38,262 bases of DNA from Gonapodya prolifera JEL478 (GCA_001574975.1 KQ965772.1:23964-62225), one strand, 5' to 3'. Positions 20,473-30,571 are shown, counted from the first letter of the stretch. Numbers and translations: made by a program. Notes: generated by a model not told the origin, from the sequence alone.

Positions 20473-22514
20473 TCAAGAACAGATGTTGTGACCGTTGTGG
20501 ATACAGTTCCCGCCTGTTCCACCCTTATTTTTAACACACTTGCAGTTGTTGGCGCTAGCGCAGTCCTGACTGTCTGCAGTAGCTTTGGCGGCCTGATCGT
20601 GACAGGAAATGGAAAGAACACGATCAGGAATTTCCAACAAAACAAAATCGGAAATTATAGGCATCACTCACAATTTCGCACTCTGCGGCAACATGGAAGC
20701 CTACGAAAGGGAAACCCTCCTCAAGGGTGAGAGCCCCGGCTATGTAGCCGGCCATTGGACAAAGAAGGATTTCTCCCAGCTCCCTGAAAGGTGCAACGTG
20801 TCGATTGTAGAATTGGAAGACATTTCTCAGCGCAAGATTCAGTCATGTGGCAACAGTGGACACACTCACGCAAAGAAACACTTGGCATCTTTATAACATG
20901 CGTAAGCGAATGCACCCGGATCGGTGGGATCTGTATCTGGAGGATTCCTGCCCTCGCATTGCTGGATTGGGGTTGGTGTTCCAGTTCCTCCTCCTCCGCC
21001 ACCACCGCCACCGCCAGGTGGTGGCGGAGGAGGAGGTGGTGGTACTCCGCTGTAGCACGTTGATGGATCCCTGTGTGCGACGAAGGCGGTATTCGTTAAG
21101 GATTATGCACATCTCGCTTCTACCTAAGTTTGACACCAGCTCACCTGCACGTGTACAATCCAACATACCCATACGGCCAGCAGCACACCGAGTTGGGGTT
21201 CGCGCAGCCGGGTCCGTCGGGACTGCATGATTGTCCGTCGCCCACAAGATCGCCGCCTCCCCCTCCGCCACCGCCTCCACCGCCTCCACCGGAGCAACCT
21301 GAAAGTAAACATTTCGTGTGAGCGAGGGGCTGAAGTTCAGGGAGGGAACATAACCCCACGCACCATCACCATTCGGTCTTGAAGGTGCAAGTGACCGCAC
21401 ACAAATGCAACGTCAAACAAACCGCAACGTGACTAAGCCCCACTACAAAAGCCATACCTGCACGTGTACTTGCCACCATCACCATCAGCGATGCAGCACT
21501 GGGACGCCGAGTTTGAGCACCAGGTCGACCCTGGGTAGCACGTTGCCCAATCGGGGATTCCGTTGCTGGGAGGAGGAGGAGGTGGTGGATTCGATGGTGG
21601 AGGTGGAGGCGATGATCCACCGCAGTCTGGGTTGTGAAGTTGCGCAACGGCCTTAGAAATACTTCGGAACGTCAGTTGAAGGAGGGGAAGTCATACCTTG
21701 ACCATACGGCCTTGAGCGTAAAACTGTGAGCTCGATTGCAAGTCCCTTTGAATGAAATGCAAACGACCCACCTGCACGTGTACTTATTCCCATCCCCATT
21801 CGCGATACAGCACTGGGAGGCTGAATTGGCGCACCAGGTCGATCCAGGGTAGCATGTTTGCCAGTCGGCAACACCGCTGCTCGGAGGTGGTGGCGGCGGG
21901 GGCGGTGGTGGGGTCGATGGAGGCGGTGGCGGCGGGGTTGACGATGAAGCACAGTCTTTGGAAGAGGGATAAATAAGCTTGGTGAGGTCCTTGTGGAGTC
22001 GATAATCGGTATGATACTGCCTCACCTTGGCCGTAGGGTCTTTCAAGTCGAGGTGATGTGAATGCAAATGGAGGTTGTTAAATAAGAACGAGGCTTTCAA
22101 CGCTACTGAGCGCCCTCACCTGCAAGTGCGCTTCCCCGAGCTTGCGTCTGCCTTAGCGACGCAGCACGTGTCAAACTGTGCAGAGCAGTACGTCTGGCCG
22201 TTCACTTGACAGGTGACCCATTCCTTGGTGGCGGTTCCAGCACAGGCTGCCGACGTGAATAAAGCATACATTACATCAGAGAGCACCTGGGACGCGACAG
22301 GAACCAACTCACAGTCCGCGTTAGGCCGGCAGGTGAACTTGTTCGCTGACACGTCGGCTTTAGCAACACAGCAGACGGCATTAGACGAGGCGCAGTAGTC
22401 GAGTCCGGGGTTGCAGGTCTGCCAGTCTGCAATCCCATTATGCGCGGCGGCGTGTGGGACGAGCGTGAGTGCGATCGCGACCGCGAAGACTGCAATCGTA
22501 GCTCGTCCCCGCAT
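20473..22514 (-). CDS. Secreted multidomain protein with five six-cysteine modules and Pro/Gly linkers (novel family)
   Basis: Reconstructed in frame as about 440 residues. A signal peptide (RGRATIAVFAVAIALTLVP, cut near AHN) leads to five modules of C-x6/7-C-x6-CC-x10/12-C-x5/6-C. Module 1 (DWQTCNPGLDYC...NAVCC) is at about 22310-22440 and module 2 (WVTCQVNGQTYC) at about 22120-22230. Modules 3 (about 21773-21860) and 4 (about 21459-21545) share CYPGSTWC and KYTC; module 5 (SCSPDGPGC...NSVCC) is at about 21145-21225. Linkers are polyproline before modules 3 and 4 and polyglycine before 5; a P9-G10 linker leads to a C-terminal Cys-rich domain (LGEILLCPMAGYIAGALTLE, DCASANNCKC, NGHNICS). In modules 2, 3 and 4 a 14-nt microexon (RPYGQ or RPNGD) between two introns links cysteines 5 and 6. 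The cysteine order resembles knottins, but no family is recognised; extracellular or wall-associated binding is only a guess. Confidence 0.75.
20987..21036. repeat. 20-bp perfect inverted repeat inside coding sequence
   Basis: The arms 20987-21006 and 21017-21036 are exact reverse complements, separated by 10 nt. On the minus strand they encode the consecutive polyproline (9) and polyglycine (10) of the cysteine-rich protein, because CCN and GGN codons are complementary. The DNA or mRNA could form a strong hairpin. Confidence 0.85.
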
Positions 22515-23792
22515 TGTGGCACCGCATCGTCCGCATCAGGTGCTTTATATCGGCGCGGCCCCTTGGATTATCACCGTCCGCCACCTGCCCTTTGTGTGGG
22601 TCGGGGTTCAAGGTAGTGAGAAGCCTCATGTGGCGATGAACCCGACGCCAGACAAATACGGATTGCGAGCGTTCTCGGGCCTCAGATTTTAAAGCTGAAT
22701 ACCCAGCGTGGTCGGAATCTTGAAGAATGCAAGTACATCCAAATTTGAGAGTGTTTCGTCAAACTTCCCGGAAACGTGTGAGTTCGTGTGCCAAGACTCT
22801 CGCTCCGCCACCAAGTCTCGGGAGGCTCGGGGTTCTTTTTTCGGAGAGATGCAAAAAACGGTAAGATCTACCTGATAGAAACTGATCTTTATGTCTCCGC
22901 TCCATCCATTGTTTGTTGTGGAGTAGACCATCTTCCTCAGGTACGTTTGTGAACTGTCAACGCAAAAGGCCCCCACCTCCTTTCCCTTTCTACATCGATA
23001 TACGAATGCTGGCGCCGACGGAGGAGACGGACCTACCTTGCCCAGTCAACGGGACCGCTCACCCGTCTCAGAGGAGCTGCCGGGATGTCAAAATGGATTC
23101 CCTGTTCTTCAAGGAGCAGAATGAAAACTCAAGAAGCTTGTCGACGGCAATTCCCACCGAATCCACTTAAGTGCTTACGTCCGTATTGTCGCAGGGAGGA
23201 ATTGAGGAAGAGGGTAGTGTTTGGTGGAGTTCGTTGCGGGTCAAGGTGAGTCAACCCTAGGTTGGAATGTTTGGCGTCCCGTCCACACCTATCGATGTAT
23301 CTCCTTCCTTTGGGTGTGTGAGGACCACTTAGGGAACACCAACCGGTCACATTTTAAGTACTACAGACTTGAATGGCGTGAAAATTGTTACCATGTGCAA
23401 TTCCAAGGAACGACGTGGGCATTTACGCGTAAGAGGGCACTCTTGAAGCAAGGAGAGGTCGGAAGCTTGAATGCAAATCAATGCAAACGAGCAAGTCTTC
23501 GTATAGCACCTGTGAAAAACCATGTTAGAGACATCAAAGCTTTGCTCAAGGTCGGCGAGAGGTAATGGCATTACGATCGTCAGCGTGAGCGCCGAGCAGA
23601 CCTTGACCCTTCTTCATCATATTTTGCAGTGTTAGTGGGAATGTTATGACATCATCGTCTTCAACTTCCCACGTTGTCAGAATCTGCTCGGGCAGTAATG
23701 GACAGCTAGTCAGTTCACTTTTATTTCACCTCTGAATATACCAACATCAAAACTTCCAAATACAAAGATACACTCGCCCCCAGCTCGTTTAT
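22515..23792. other. Intergenic region between the duplicated cysteine-rich genes
   Basis: About 1.28 kb holding the promoter of the intact cysteine-rich gene and the 3' flank of the broken copy. A TTTATAT element (about 22543) lies about 30 bp upstream of the ATG, and the equivalent TTATAAA is found before the second copy (about 24983), so a TATA-type promoter is plausible. No further gene recognised. Confidence 0.45.
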
Positions 23793-25620
23793 TCAAGCAC
23801 AGATGTTGTGACCGTTTTGGTTACAGTTCCCATCCGTGCCATACCTGCACGTGTACTTGCCCCCATCACCATCAGCGATGCAGCACGATGCAGCACTGGG
23901 ACGCCGAGTTTGAGCACCAGGTCGACCCTGGGTAGCACGTTGCCCAATCGGGGATTCCGTTGCTGGGAGGAGGAGGAGGTGGTGGATTCGATGGTGGAGG
24001 TGGAGGCGATGATCCACCGCAGTCTGGGTTGTGAAGTTGGGCCCGGCCTTAGAAATACTTCGGAACGTCAGTTGAAGGAGAAAAGAATGCATACCTTGAG
24101 CGTATGGCCTTGAGCATCAAACAGTGTTGAGTTCGAGTGAACATTGCTTTGAATGAAATGCAAACACCCACCTGCACGTGTACTTGTTACCATCCCCATT
24201 CGCGATACAGCACTGAGAGGCTGAGTTCGCACACCACGTTGATCCAGGGTAGCATGTTTGCCAATCGGCAACACCGCTACTGGGAGGTGGCGGAGGCGGG
24301 GCCGGCGGGGGCCACCGGTGTTGGAGGTGGAGTCGATGGAGGCGGCGGTGGAATTGACGATCAAGCACAGTCTTTGGAAGTGGTGGTTTCGGAGATGGAA
24401 AGGTTCGGTGAGAACTTTTTTTGAATCGAAGAGTGATATGAATGATGACTTACCTTGGCCGTAGGGTCTTTCAAGGTCGAGGTCACGTGTAAATGCAAAT
24501 GAAGGTTGTTAGTTAGGTACCGGGCTTGCAACGCTGCCGAGCGCTCTCACCTGCACGTGCGTTTCCCCGAGCTTGCGTCCGCCTGGGCGACACAGCACGT
24601 GTCAAACTGTGCCGAGCAGTACGTTTGGCCGTTCACTTGGCACGTGACTTGGTGGCGGTTCCAGCACAGGCTGCCGACGTGGATGGATGACGCATGTAAT
24701 ACATTAGAAATTAGACCACACCAGAGAGGAAGACTCATTGCCCAACTCGCAGTCCGCGTTGGGTCGACAGGTGAACTTGTTCTCCGACACGCTGGCTTTC
24801 GCCACACAGCAGACGGCATTAGACGAGGCGCAGTAGTGGAGTCCAAGGTTGTATGTCTGCCAGTTTGCGATGCCGTTATGCGCGGTGGCGGTTGGGACGA
24901 GTGTGAGTGCGATCGCGGCCGCGAAGACAGCAATCGCTGCCCGAATTGTCCGCATTGTGGCAGGGCATCATCCGCATCAGATGTTATAAAGGCGCGGCTC
25001 CCTTACATAAATTGCCTTCCGCCACCTGCCCTGTAGTTCGGAGGTATGTGTATCGGAAACCTGGACATCCCGACACCAGATATGATGTATTGCGAGGTTT
25101 CAAGGGCCTCAGATTTCCGACAGAGTACCCAGCACGGTGGCGGCATTGATGAATGCAAACATATCATGATTTGACATTGTTTGGTCCAACTGGCCGGAAA
25201 CGTCTGCCAAGACTCGGGAGACTCGGGGTTCATTTTTCGGAGAGATGGGGCAAAACCGTCATGTACACCTACCTGATAGCACTTGATTTTATTGCTCCGC
25301 TCCGTCTCGGTTCCGTCTTCAGCTCGTTCCGAAGTGTCAATCTCAACAAGGTTGTCGGTAATTCCCACCTCAACTTCAGCCCTTACATTCTCATTATATC
25401 GCTTGCTTTCATCACAGGTGAGATTTCAGTAGAGGCGTATGTAAATGGAGACGAATAGAATTTTACGTAGGAGTGAGGATGGCCCAATGCATATGAGGGC
25501 AGCGGTCCGTACATAACTCTGCACGTTGGGCGCGCCAAATCTGGGTTGGAACGTTTAGCATCCTGTCCTCACCTGATCTCCTTCCTTTAGGTGTGCAAGA
25601 ACGAGGGAAACTGAATGGCA
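23710..25620. repeat. Segmental duplication, copy 2
   Basis: Second copy of the block described at 20385-23330, in the same orientation. It is shorter, because the region between module 4 and the C-terminal tail (module 5, the P9-G10 linker and the C-terminal domain exons, about 0.85 kb) is missing, and its upstream flank has diverged and contracted. Confidence 0.7.
23793..24955 (-). pseudogene. Disrupted paralogue of the cysteine-rich modular gene
   Basis: Starts with a good signal peptide (RAAIAVFAAAIALTLVP) and module 1, where the first cysteine is replaced (TYNLG instead of TCNPG). Module 2 (about 24550-24650) and its 14-nt microexon (ACCCTACGGCCAAG) are intact. The module 3 exon opens GAC TGT GCT TGA, where the intact copy has TCA: a premature stop at about 24357. 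The proline linker that follows is also out of frame with CYPGSTWC. In module 4 a 10-nt tandem duplication (GATGCAGCAC twice, about 23877-23896) shifts the frame after QCCI. The tail runs directly from KYTCR into GNCNQNGHNICA, so module 5 and the C-terminal domain are lost. High nucleotide identity in module 4 means the duplication or a conversion event is recent. A truncated product of the first two modules could still be secreted. Confidence 0.75.
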
Positions 25621-25979
25621 ATGTCGTTAGGATCTGGGAATGGAAGTAGCCATCCGGCAGCCATAAAAGAGGACTCGCAACGCAAGCTCGAGAGGTCGGG
25701 AAGCTGGGTAGTGGTTTTCAACGAATCAAAGTATTAATTTTCTTGAGAATCTGCAGTGTCAGCTTTGACCACAGTTCACATTGTTGAAACATTCCATGTG
25801 GAGAAGCAATAATAGAGGTAAACGGAGAAGATAATTGAATCCTATTAACTTTTACTTAAACACTTTGAAATCTAATTCTATTTGCCTTTGATTCTCCAAT
25901 CCTTGCGGATCGAATATTTCAACAGATTAAGAGTCTCGACTACCGCACATCTACGTACCTCAACTCATCAAAGGCGCAG
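24956..25979. other. Intergenic, diverged flank of the duplication
   Basis: About 1 kb. The left half matches the 5' flank of the intact cysteine-rich gene; the right half is AT-rich (about 25720-25900) and leads into the gag remnant. An open frame at 25153-25458 shows no recognisable domain. Confidence 0.4.
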
Positions 25980-26530
25980 ATGGAATCGAAGGACCGTCTA
26001 CCTTCATGGCAGATGTGGAAATGGGACCCCGACAACGCTCAGAAAATCCATGCCTACCTCGAAAACCTTGAAGACCACCACGACTGTTTGGATTACATCA
26101 ACGGCAATATTGAGGAGCCTATCAAGCGAGACGAGGAGGATGCGGATGCTTTCGAGAAGCGCGCTAAGGAATGGAAGACCGGAAACAGTAAAGCACTCAT
26201 CATGCTGAAATCGTCATTAAGTGATGAAGCGCTAAACCGTTTCCAACACCTACTAAAGAAACGCAGCTCCGGAAGGCGTCCAGCGGCCTCTGAGATGTAT
26301 CAAGCGATCTTGGCCAACTTCTCCCCAATCTCGCCGACTCTGTGGGCCTGCAGAAACAACTTATCGATCGCAGGATGCGGAGCGACGAAACTGTATCGCA
26401 ATTTCACACGGCACTTGCTCAGGTCGGACGAGAATGGAAAGGGATCAGGAACCAGGAATTCACCTTCGAAGAGGAGCTAGACTGGGTCAGGACCAACATT
26501 CTACCCGCACTTTTCCCCGCCTCCACACAC
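25980..26530 (+). mobile_element. Copia-type LTR retrotransposon gag remnant
   Basis: The frame from 25980 reads LPSWQMWKWDPDNAQKIHAY, LDYINGNIEEP, then KALIMLKSSLSDEALNRFQ and SEMYQAILANFS, the layout of a Ty1/Copia gag (UBN2-type) N-terminal domain. After about 26322 the similarity moves to another frame (LADSVGLQKQLIDRRMRSDE, VSQFHTALAQVGREW, FTFEEELDWV), which fits a one-base change in the CCCC run at 26322-26325. No zinc knuckle, protease, integrase or reverse transcriptase follows, and no LTRs were found. The remnant stops just before the PRPP synthetase start codon at 26538. An exapted gag is possible but the frameshift argues for decay. Confidence 0.65.
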
Positions 26531-26537
26531 CCCAGCG

Positions 26538-28525
26538 ATGGCGCAGACGAACGTGCTCGCAGGCCATGGATCGACAACAAACTCAATCAAGATTTTCGCG
26601 GGAAACTCGCATCTGCAGCTGGCGAAACTCGTCGCAAAGTATGTCTTCTCTTTCTTGCCTCTTATCCGCCAAAGGTCCCTCAATCACTTTCTTCTACACT
26701 CTCCTTATCTTCAATCACACTGCATCGATCTTTTTGTTCTCTTTCCCTTGGTACTCTCTCTCCCCTCGCCTCCAGACGATTAGGCCTCGTGAGTCAAGCT
26801 TTCCCCACTCTCCAAATCCCCCTCTACCACCTCTCACTTTCCTCCCTTCTATTTCGTTGCCATCCTGCTACGGTCACATCCTCCCATCAAGGACCTCGCC
26901 CGCGTCGCCGTCCTGAAATACAGCAACCAGGAAACATCCGTCACCGTCGGCGAGAGTGTCAGAGACGAGGATGTGTTCATCATACAGACTGGAGCTGGAG
27001 AAATAAATGACGCTCTCATGGTGAGTCGGGGTATTGCTTTCGTGGGGGTGCCATGGTTTGACAAATTACCGCGCCTCTCAACATTCCCTCCCCGCCAAAC
27101 TCACACCACTCACTTCGCGCCTGTTTTGCCTCATACACAGGAACTCCTTATCATGATCAACGCCTGTCGCTCCGCGTCCGCCCGACGCATCACCGCCGTC
27201 GTACCCAGCTACCCTTACGCTCGTCAGGTGGGTGTGCTTCGAGTTCCAGATGTCTTTACGGAAGAGAGACACTCGGATATGCGGCGTGATGCTGGATAGA
27301 TGAGTTGATGACATGGATACTTGGAGGAGGGGGACAAGTGGGAACTTTCGCGGAGTGAAATAACGAATAAACGAGTATGGGTGACCAGACGCTGGATAGA
27401 AACGCCTATCCCGTGCGCATGAATGGACATGGAACGCAGATTAGAAAGGCATGCGTCGAGAAACGAAGTCGTAAGCTCCAGCTGTATTGTTAGGTGTTCA
27501 TGTGTGACTTGACGAATGCATGGACACCTGCCGAGACTACTGAAGACCCACAGAGTATGCAGACCCAGGCGTGCGCCCGTCTGCCCCACGACCCATGGTT
27601 CCACGAAACAAACTCTGACCGCTCACTCACCCTCACAGGACCGCAAAGACAAATCCCGCGCCCCCATCACGGGCAAACTCGTCGCCAACATGCTCACCAA
27701 AGCCGGGTGCGACCACCTGATCACGATGGACCTGCACGCGTCTCAGATCCAGGGGTTCTTCGACATCCCCGTCGACAACCTGTTCGCCGAGCCTATGATG
27801 TGCAAGTGGGTCAGAGATAATGTCCCCGAGTGCAAGAATTTGGATTGCATTATCGTAAGTCCGGATGCGGGCGGCGCCAAACGGTGGGTGGATTTCTTCG
27901 TTGTTTGCCAGCCCCTGCCTCCATCCTTACCCTACCACCACAGCGCCGCCGCCATGGCCGACAAACTCGGTGTAGACTTTGCGCTGATCCACAAAGAACG
28001 CAAAAAGGCCAACGAGGTGTCAAAAATGATCCTGGTCGGGGACGTTCGGGGGAAGGTGGCGGTCTTGGTGGACGATATGGCAGATACGTGTGGCACGCTT
28101 GGAAAGGCCGCCGAGGTGCTGATTGAGAACGGAGCGACGAAGGTGTATGCTGCTGTGACCCACGGTGGGTTGCTGGCTGGGAGTTTCGGCTTGGCATGAT
28201 TTGGATTGTCAACACATCCTGCCTCATTCGCGCCATTCCGGTCCCTCGCCTCCCTCCTTTTTATTTACACCACCAACGCCCTCTTTCGACAGGCGTCCTC
28301 TCCGGCAAAGCGACTTCCATCATCAACTCCTCCCCTCTAACCAAACTCGTAATGACCAACTCGATCCCGCACGAGGACAAGGCCCTGCTGTGTCCCAAGA
28401 TCGAAACCATCGACATCTCCATGACCCTCGCTGAAGCCATCCGTCGCACGCATAACGGGGAGAGCGTGTCGTATTTGTTTGGAAACGTGCCGGATGGAAT
28501 GGGCGAGTTGGATGTCGTGGGCTGA
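26538..28525 (+). CDS. PRS: Ribose-phosphate pyrophosphokinase (PRPP synthetase), seven exons
   Basis: Makes PRPP from ribose-5-phosphate and ATP for nucleotide, His and Trp synthesis. Exons: 26538-26638 ([20 protein letters not shown]), 26776-26788 (a 13-nt microexon encoding RLGL), 26892-27020 ([30 protein letters not shown]), 27141-27227 ([17 protein letters not shown]), 27639-27883 ([39 protein letters not shown]), 27944-28164 ([16 protein letters not shown], the PRPP-binding loop [16 protein letters not shown]) and 28293-28525 ([17 protein letters not shown] to GELDVVG). All joins keep frame and use GTRNGT donors. About 321 residues, the normal length for the catalytic enzyme, without the long insertion of yeast Prs1/Prs5 types. 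The ATG at 26538 adds a few residues before TNSIKIF. Intron 4 (27228-27638) is unusually long, and nothing is recognised in it. Upstream is a gag remnant rather than an ordinary promoter. Confidence 0.95.
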
Positions 28526-28880
28526 TTGCGTAGTTGGTCGAGCAGTGGGGGACTTTGGTGCAGGAGGTGGATTGGTTGGATGGTGTATTATAATTACAAA
28601 GTGCATTTGAGCCTGTTAATATGAAATAGACCGTCGTTCCCTGAATCTAGTTTAGTTTCAGATCTCTGAGATCTACAGTGTGGCGAATGCGACGAGCCTT
28701 CGCAATAGAAGTAAACATGAGCCAATGGGCGCATGTATAAATGCCTGGGACACGACCAACGAATTTCACTCGTCTCATTTGCCGAATCGAACGAAGTCTC
28801 ATTGCCGTACCTTGGGTGACAACAGTTGGGCCGCAGCCTTCGATCCATTCCTTGTGAACTCTCCGCAATCACTGCAAGCA
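28526..28880. other. Intergenic between PRS and the F-box gene
   Basis: About 355 bp containing the PRS 3' UTR (AATTACAAAG near 28595) and the promoter of the next gene. No ORF with a recognisable domain. Confidence 0.5.
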
Positions 28881-30341
28881 TGAGACCGACCCGCAAAGCG
28901 GCATCGAAAGCGTCGGAGCTCATCAGCTTCCAGTTGGCGGGAGAGAGTCACACGAAGAAAGCCAGCAGTGAACGTGAGCCCTTGTTCTCCACGCCTATGA
29001 TAATTTGTCTCTGATCAGATACTGCAAAACAGAATCAGTTGCAGACGCACACGAGACCGACATCTCTTCGGCAGCACCAAAGCGGCGATTGAGTAACGAT
29101 CAGGAGCTCGAAACGACGGTGAGAACGAGTCACCTCCCAAGCGGCAACGAAGAGCAACGACAAGAAGGAGATCAAAGGGCCCGTAAACTTTGATGACTTA
29201 CCGCTGGAAGTTCTTGAACGGATCGTGATGTGAATCGGGGCAGGGAGAATCATGTTTTCGTATCATCGTGCTGCTAGTGACATCATCCCCAAACTGTCAA
29301 AAGGAATTTGAAACTCTGTCCCAATGCCGTCGCCCGCCTGGCTCTTGCAAACACAAAGCTGCATTGTTTGGTTGGCGGGCTGGATTTCTGGAGGGAGGTC
29401 GCCACCGTAAGTATCCCACGTCATCCACCACCTGCATCCCATGTGGCTTCACGAGACGTTCTTCGACCAGAAACTCAACTTGTCGGTCCCTAACTCGAGA
29501 GCTCGAAAGTACCGAACTTGGTTTGCGATTGTTGGGAGGAAAGGGTGAGTGCGGATGGAAGTTCGAGCTAATGACCAACTTCATGGAGCTCTTTGTCTCC
29601 GCTCAGCGAATCTATGCCACGGGTGCTTAGAAATTGTCCCCAAGAACGACTTGTTCACCTTTGGTCCCGAACAATGCTTCGCCCGTCTCTGCCCGACTTG
29701 CCGGGGGCGCAAGTGGCAGGCTGAAAAGGTCAAGTTGGCAGTCGCAGCGGCAGCAGGAGCAGTAGCAGGACCGCTTCCGACTCCACGAGTGCCGGGCAAA
29801 AACCACAAGTCGGGAAAGATTAACAAGGGCGACTCAAAGCACTACTACCTCATTTCTGATGCGGACTTGATGAAACTCGTGAGTTGCTCGACGGACGGGT
29901 GAGATGCGAATTGAGATACGACGCGCGGTAACAGATTATCGTCTTTGATAGCAAAGCCATGTGTGAAGGTCTGGCACCAGTCTGGCCGAGGGTACACGAA
30001 GCACGATTGGGAGGTGGTGAGTCGATGCCGGAGCTCGTCATCCCGCCACACGAGTTCGTCCTCCAAATCCTTCATCTATATTTTCAAGTACCTATACAAC
30101 CACGCTCAAGTGCTCGAATGCGTAAGGAGGAAATGGTGCGGCGATGACTGGATACCAGTGAGCAAACATTTTGCGTCATAGTTACGCTGATTTTATGTTC
30201 TCTGACGACCTTCGGAACAAGATAAAGGCACGAGAAGACCCCCTCGATGGAAGTTCCAGCGACAGGGTAGCGAGGCAGGAGGAGAGTGCGCCAAATGAAA
30301 TCGCGAATGGAGGCGCAGAATTGGAGACAGTGAACACGTAA
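28881..30341 (+). CDS. F-box domain protein, multi-exon
   Basis: Likely substrate adaptor of an SCF ubiquitin ligase. The first exon starts at 28881 (basic: RPTRKAASKASELISFQLAG). A later exon carries the F-box start, VNFDDLPLEVLERIVM (about 29187-29232), then ARLALANTKLHCLVGGLDFW with REVAT before a GTAAGT donor (about 29325-29407). The C-terminal part has a Cys-rich stretch, LCHGCLEIVPKNDLFTFGPE with RLCPTCRGRKW (about 29613-29716), the probable Zn site seen after the F-box in many basidiomycete and chytrid F-box proteins. It continues with YYLISDADLMKL (donor GTGAGT at 29880), IIVFDSKAMCEG, and ends FMFSDDLRNKIKARED...LETVNT at 30339-30341. Exons near 28974-29190 and 29930-30180 could not be fully phased, so internal structure is tentative. 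Confidence 0.6.
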
Positions 30342-30571
30342 AGGTGCTGAAGGAATATCATTAGATTTGGGAAGTAAGCCGGTGTCAATATGTCATGACA
30401 GATGTATGTAACCGTAGAATAATGGGACTCGTTTACTTTAAAGCCAATGCTCAGGGTATGCGGGAGTTTTAGTGTACATACTGAGGATGTTCAACACGGT
30501 CCATTTATCCCAAAGCAAAAATTTCCATCTAGATCTCATAATGTATTCATGCTCTCTATTGATGTGTAATG

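Larger units (their letters stand above)
20385..23330. repeat. Segmental duplication, copy 1
   Basis: Contains the intact cysteine-rich gene and its upstream flank. Matches to copy 2 (23710-25620) include the 3' flank (20390-20450 with 23720-23785), module 4 (21459-21645 with 23843-24040, almost identical), module 3, modules 1-2, the promoter (22515-22700 with 24956-25140) and a more distant upstream part (22850-22910 with 25240-25300; 23250-23320 with 25540-25600). Edges are approximate because flanks have diverged. Confidence 0.7.

Noticed and set aside
21140-21330. Plus-strand ORF with a PPPPPPPP run (21130-21321)
   Set aside because: It is the complement of the glycine linker in the cysteine-rich gene, which has module cysteines and splice sites on the minus strand.
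20473-22514. Hevein-type chitin-binding (CBM18) repeats
   Set aside because: The cysteine spacing (adjacent CC, no C-C-C-S-x2-G-x-CG pattern) does not fit CBM18.
25900-26530. Intact LTR retrotransposon
   Set aside because: Only a frameshifted gag-like piece is present; no LTRs, integrase or reverse transcriptase were seen.
27228-27638. Gene inside PRS intron 4
   Set aside because: Open frames on both strands show no domain, and the flanking exons splice cleanly across the interval.
28594-28923. Minus-strand ORF of 109 codons
   Set aside because: No recognisable domain, and it overlaps the first exon of the F-box gene on the other strand.
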